From: Pseudomonas sp. UYIF39
GTDB lineage: Bacteria > Pseudomonadota > Gammaproteobacteria > Pseudomonadales > Pseudomonadaceae
Direction of reading: 5' to 3'
DNA length: 64,000 nt
Assembly: GCF_029963765.1 (NCBI RefSeq)
Contig: NZ_JALBYU010000014.1
Coordinates: 1 to 64,000 of the forward strand
Of this stretch, positions 61,058 through 64,000 are shown piece by piece. The translations under genes were made by a program, and so were the position numbers. Each line of letters begins with the position of its first letter. Position 1 is the stretch's first letter. Below the pieces are notes generated by a model. It was not told where the DNA came from and made no database searches. It saw only the letters and a program-made list of their open reading frames with translations.

Positions 61058-61080
61058 GCAGCATCACCGATTGGGAAGTA

Positions 61081-61103
61081 TTAACTAACGAGAATTGTTC
61101 GCG
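61081..61103. promoter_or_regulatory. Fur-box-like site upstream of the fecI-type gene
   Basis: TTAACTAACGAGAATTGTTCGCG holds the GAGAATTGTTC core resembling the Fur consensus GATAATGATAATCATTATC half-sites. It lies 24-46 bp before the sigma gene start, where Fur repression under iron is expected. Confidence 0.5.
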
Positions 61104-61190
61104 ATTGTGGCAGAGGTGGGGGAGGTAAGCAATTGGCGCTGGTCGGGTGGGGGAAACCAGATTTTGACCCGCACGGCACCTTGTAGCAGC

Positions 61191-61316
61191 TGCCGAAGGC
61201 TGCGTTCGGCTGCGCAGCAGTCGTAAAATCAGTCACCGCGGTGCATCAGGTGAACCTCGCGGGCAGGGTTGACGACTGCTTCGCAGCCGAACGCAGCCTT
61301 CGGCAGCTGCTACAAA
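61191..61316. repeat. REPIN (TTGTAGCAGCTGCCGAAGGC family)
   Basis: TTGTAGCAGCTGCCGAAGGC and its inverted copy, about 125 bp, between the sigma factor gene and the exonuclease gene. With its flanks it fills the 61.06-61.33 kb gap; only the Fur-like site is otherwise seen. Confidence 0.88.
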
Positions 61317-61331
61317 GAATTGCGGTGGCTG

Positions 61332-62039
61332 TTAGAAAGAAGGCGCTCGCTGCCGCCGCTTCCACTGATTCATCCGCTGCTGCAGATTCAACGGGCTATG
61401 AATCTGCAACTGCTGCGCCCGGCTGAACAGAATCAACGCCAGCTCAGCGGTGGCCAACGCATCGGCACTGGCATTGTGGCGTTCGAACACTTCCAGTTTG
61501 AACCAGTCGATCCACTGATCCAGCCCGGCATCGCGAATGTGCGCCTGAGGGCAAAGCAGCGGCGCGATATCGGCCACATCCAGAAATGGATGCTGCAGCT
61601 TGTAACCCAGATGGTCTTTCAAGGCGCGCCCGAGCATGTGTTGATCGAAAGGCGCATGAAATGCCAGCACCGGGCTGTCGCCGACGAACTCCATGAATTC
61701 GACCAGGGCCTGAGCCGGATCGCTGCCCGCGGCAATCGCACTCGGCCCCAGACCATGGATCAACACGCTGGGCGCCAACTTCATGTCGGCGCATTGCAAC
61801 GTGCGTTCGAACTGCTGGCTGAAGTCGATGGCCCCGTCCTCGATCACCACCGCGCCAATGGACAACACTCGATCCCTGTTCAGGTTCAGTCCGGTCGTTT
61901 CCAGGTCGAGCACCACCCAGCGCTGTTCGCGCAGGCTGCATTCGCTGAGTTCTGCGGCCGAGGGCAAGCGTTGCAGACGTTGTTGGAGTTCGCCGGGAAG
62001 GCTCGGACCTGCCGGGCGCAGCCATGAAAACAGGCTCAT
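61332..62039 (-). CDS. DEDDh 3'-5' exonuclease, DnaQ-like
   Basis: A 235-residue exonuclease of the DNA polymerase III epsilon type: Exo I VVLDLETTGLN (about 42-52), Exo II near LAFHAPFDQHML (about 126-137; Asp), Exo III HNASADALATAELALILF (about 188-205). Its ATG overlaps the upstream CBS/DUF294 gene stop by 4 nt. Substrate and role are not known; this gene pair recurs as a two-gene unit in pseudomonads. Confidence 0.87.
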   Translation of the reverse strand: MSLFSWLRPAGPSLPGELQQRLQRLPSAAELSECSLREQRWVVLDLETTGLNLNRDRVLSIGAVVIEDGAIDFSQQFERTLQCADMKLAPSVLIHGLGPSAIAAGSDPAQALVEFMEFVGDSPVLAFHAPFDQHMLGRALKDHLGYKLQHPFLDVADIAPLLCPQAHIRDAGLDQWIDWFKLEVFERHNASADALATAELALILFSRAQQLQIHSPLNLQQRMNQWKRRQRAPSF

Positions 62040-63970
62040 AGCTGATACCGCAGGGCCAGGCTGCTTTGCAGGCGTTGTGCCTGGCGCAGGGATTCACGCA
62101 GGATCCGTCGATCCAGATGATTGAGGCTGTCGGGGTCGACCCGGTTGGAGTAGGGCAGATTCTCCCGGGTCTGTAGCTGATGTTGCTGCATGCGGGTTTG
62201 CTGGATGAAGTGATAGGCCTCTTCGTACGCGGCACCGTCCAGCCGTTCAATCACTTCTTTGTCCACCAGTTGGCGAAAGCGCTCCAGCGTGTTGTTCGCG
62301 TCGACCCCATGGGCCAACGCGAGCAGTCGTGCACCGTCGACAAACGGCGTAAGCCCCTGGACTTTCAAATCCAGGGTGGCTTTCTCGCCATTCTTGCGAG
62401 CCAGTACGAACTCACGGAAACGTCCTACGGGCGGACGGTTGCGCAGGGCGTTCTCGGCCATCATCCGTTGGAACAGTCGGTTGTCATTCACTTGATCGAG
62501 AATGCCCTGACGCAGCTGCTCGCAACCTTGCTCGTCGCCCCAGACCACCCGCAAGTCGAAATAGATGCTCGAACCCAGCAGGTTCTCCGGCGTTGCCTCG
62601 CGAATAAAAGCCGCAAAACGTCGTGACCACTCGGCCCGGGACAGACATAGCTCAGGGTTGCCGGCCATGATGTTGCCCTTGCACAGGGTGAAACCGCAGA
62701 GCGCCAGGCTCTGGTTGATCTGCTGGGCAATGGGCAGCAATTTGCCGCGAATCTCGGCGGCGTGGGCCGCGTCTCGGGCTTCGAACAGAATGCCGTTGTC
62801 CTGATCGGTGTGCAGCGTCTGCTCGCGGCGGCCTTCGCTACCGAAGCACAGCCAGCTGAACGGAATGCCGGGGTCGCCTTTCTCGGCGAGGGTCAGTTCG
62901 ATCACCCGGCACACGGTGTGGTCGTTGAGCAGGGTGATGATGTGCGTGATCTGGGTTGAAGAGGCGCCGTGGGCCAGCATGCGCTCCACCAGTTGGCCGA
63001 TCTCGCCGCGCATCGCGACCAGATTCTCCACCTTCTTGGCGCTGCGGATAGTGCGCGCCAGATGCACCAGATCGACCCGTTGCAGGGAAAACAGATCACG
63101 TTCCGAAACCACGCCACACAGGCGATGATCCTTCACCAGGCAGACGTGGGCGATGTGCCGCTCGGTCATGGCAATCGCCGCATCGAAGGCGCTGTGGTCC
63201 GGCGACAGGTAAAACGGCGCCTGGGTCATGTGGCGCTCGATGGCTTCGTTGAAATCGTTAGTGCCGCCGGCCACCACGTGGCGCAGGTCGCGCAGGGTGA
63301 AAATCCCCAGCGGCGCTTTATGTTCGTCGACCACCACAATGCTGCCGACCTGCTGCTCATGCATCAGGGTCACGGCTTCACGCAGTGGAGTGGTCGGGCT
63401 GCAGGTCACCGGATGACGCATGGCCAATTCGCCCAGGCGGGTATTGAGCGAGTACTGGGTGCCGAGGGTTTCCACGGCTTTTTGCTGGACTTGCTGGTTG
63501 ACCTGATCCAACAGGCTGCTCACGCCGCGTAGGGCAAAGTCGCGAAACGCGTTGGAAAGCGCGAACAGTTTGATGAACGCCAGCTTGTTCAGCTGTAGGC
63601 AAAAGGTGTCTTCGGAGGCCAGATGTTCGGTACGCGTCGCGCGCTCACCCAACAGCGCGGCGAGGGGGAAACACTCACCGGTGGTGATTTCGAAAGTGGT
63701 TTCGGTACCGCCCTTGGCCGTATGGGGACGCTCACCCACGACCCGGCCTTGCTTGACGATGTAGAAATGCTCAACCGGGCCGTCGGCGGGCTTGAGGATG
63801 CTCTCGCCGGGCGCATAAAAACGCAGCTGGCACTGCTCGACGAGGTACGCCAGGTGGGCGTGTTCCATTTGATTGAAGGGCGGGAAACGCTGAAGGAATT
63901 GCAACGTGCCCTGGATGTTCTGCAACACCGCGGTTTTCCCTGCCTGTGTGAAGGCGTCCTCTTTACTCAT
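62036..63970 (-). CDS. cNMP-binding/CBS/DUF294 nucleotidyltransferase-like protein
   Basis: A 644-residue multidomain protein: N-terminal cyclic-nucleotide-binding fold (about 15-135; ESILKPADGPVEHFYIVKQG), two CBS domains (about 175-300; IVVVDEHKAPLGIFTLRDLR), then DUF294 nucleotidyltransferase-like region with GSEGRREQTLHTDQDNGILF (about 379-398) and a C-terminal DUF294 part. The start at 63970 (MSKEDAFTQAGK) is preferred to the ATG 6 nt upstream on family grounds. Likely a regulatory nucleotidyltransferase; coupled to the exonuclease downstream by a 4-nt overlap. Confidence 0.88.
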   Translation of the reverse strand: MSKEDAFTQAGKTAVLQNIQGTLQFLQRFPPFNQMEHAHLAYLVEQCQLRFYAPGESILKPADGPVEHFYIVKQGRVVGERPHTAKGGTETTFEITTGECFPLAALLGERATRTEHLASEDTFCLQLNKLAFIKLFALSNAFRDFALRGVSSLLDQVNQQVQQKAVETLGTQYSLNTRLGELAMRHPVTCSPTTPLREAVTLMHEQQVGSIVVVDEHKAPLGIFTLRDLRHVVAGGTNDFNEAIERHMTQAPFYLSPDHSAFDAAIAMTERHIAHVCLVKDHRLCGVVSERDLFSLQRVDLVHLARTIRSAKKVENLVAMRGEIGQLVERMLAHGASSTQITHIITLLNDHTVCRVIELTLAEKGDPGIPFSWLCFGSEGRREQTLHTDQDNGILFEARDAAHAAEIRGKLLPIAQQINQSLALCGFTLCKGNIMAGNPELCLSRAEWSRRFAAFIREATPENLLGSSIYFDLRVVWGDEQGCEQLRQGILDQVNDNRLFQRMMAENALRNRPPVGRFREFVLARKNGEKATLDLKVQGLTPFVDGARLLALAHGVDANNTLERFRQLVDKEVIERLDGAAYEEAYHFIQQTRMQQHQLQTRENLPYSNRVDPDSLNHLDRRILRESLRQAQRLQSSLALRYQL

Positions 63971-64000
63971 AACCATTACCGCAGTCGTTTTTTTGAATTG

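Overview
The window comes from a high-GC gamma-proteobacterium, almost certainly a Pseudomonas of the fluorescens group. The evidence is the choline/glycine-betaine/carnitine gene order (the same order as the PA5372-PA5421 stretch of P. aeruginosa), the protein sequences, and many REP/REPIN palindromes of the type common in fluorescent pseudomonads. I see no tRNA, rRNA, CRISPR array, insertion sequence or prophage.

About 0-48 kb is a catabolic archipelago for quaternary amines. betB-betI and the BCCT carrier betT (0-4.6 kb) take up choline and oxidise it; betA would lie just beyond base 1. cbcXWV (4.9-7.9 kb) is a quaternary-amine ABC importer. sdaB and the regulator gbdR follow. The carnitine block (11.4-18 kb) holds a gamma-butyrobetaine dioxygenase, cdhB/cdhA/cdhC, the binding protein caiX and the regulator cdhR. 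After an accessory insertion (18-22 kb: DUF3010, tyrosinase, a damaged XRE gene, a hipBA-like pair and an LprI-like protein) come the dipeptidase, the DUF5943 protein, dgcA, dgcB and their ETF pair (22-30 kb), then gbcA/gbcB (33-35.5 kb), an SDR, a threonine aldolase and a TraX-like protein. The last block is glyA-soxBDAG-purU-fdhA (38.7-47.6 kb). Read as one pathway: gamma-butyrobetaine to carnitine, dehydrocarnitine and betainyl-CoA, then betaine, dimethylglycine, sarcosine, glycine, serine and pyruvate, with the methyl groups leaving as formaldehyde or formyl-THF and then formate.

About 47.6-64 kb is a set of smaller modules: an RskA-like anti-sigma factor, ECF sigma factor and fasciclin protein; a DUF2780 protein; a RimK-linked protease-like protein; creBCD; a GST; an iron-uptake set (FecI/FecR, TonB receptor, PepSY protein and a small membrane protein); and an exonuclease plus cNMP/CBS/DUF294 pair.

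The most unusual signals are non-coding. (1) Nine exact DnaA boxes (TTATCCACA) lie between 26.1 and 34.9 kb, and I found none elsewhere in the window. Four of them sit at 161-182 bp spacing in a tandem-repeat intergenic array at 32.1-32.76 kb, which suggests a datA-like DnaA-titration locus. (2) A GTCG(C/T)-type half-site, often repeated at 21 bp, recurs upstream of cbcX/sdaB, caiX/cdhR, the dipeptidase-dgc operon, gbcA/gbcB and glyA, and is a candidate GbdR/CdhR operator. (3) A strong plus-strand intrinsic terminator in a gap flanked by minus-strand genes points to an unannotated small RNA at about 11.81-11.95 kb. Coordinates and motifs were read by eye, and no database search was possible.
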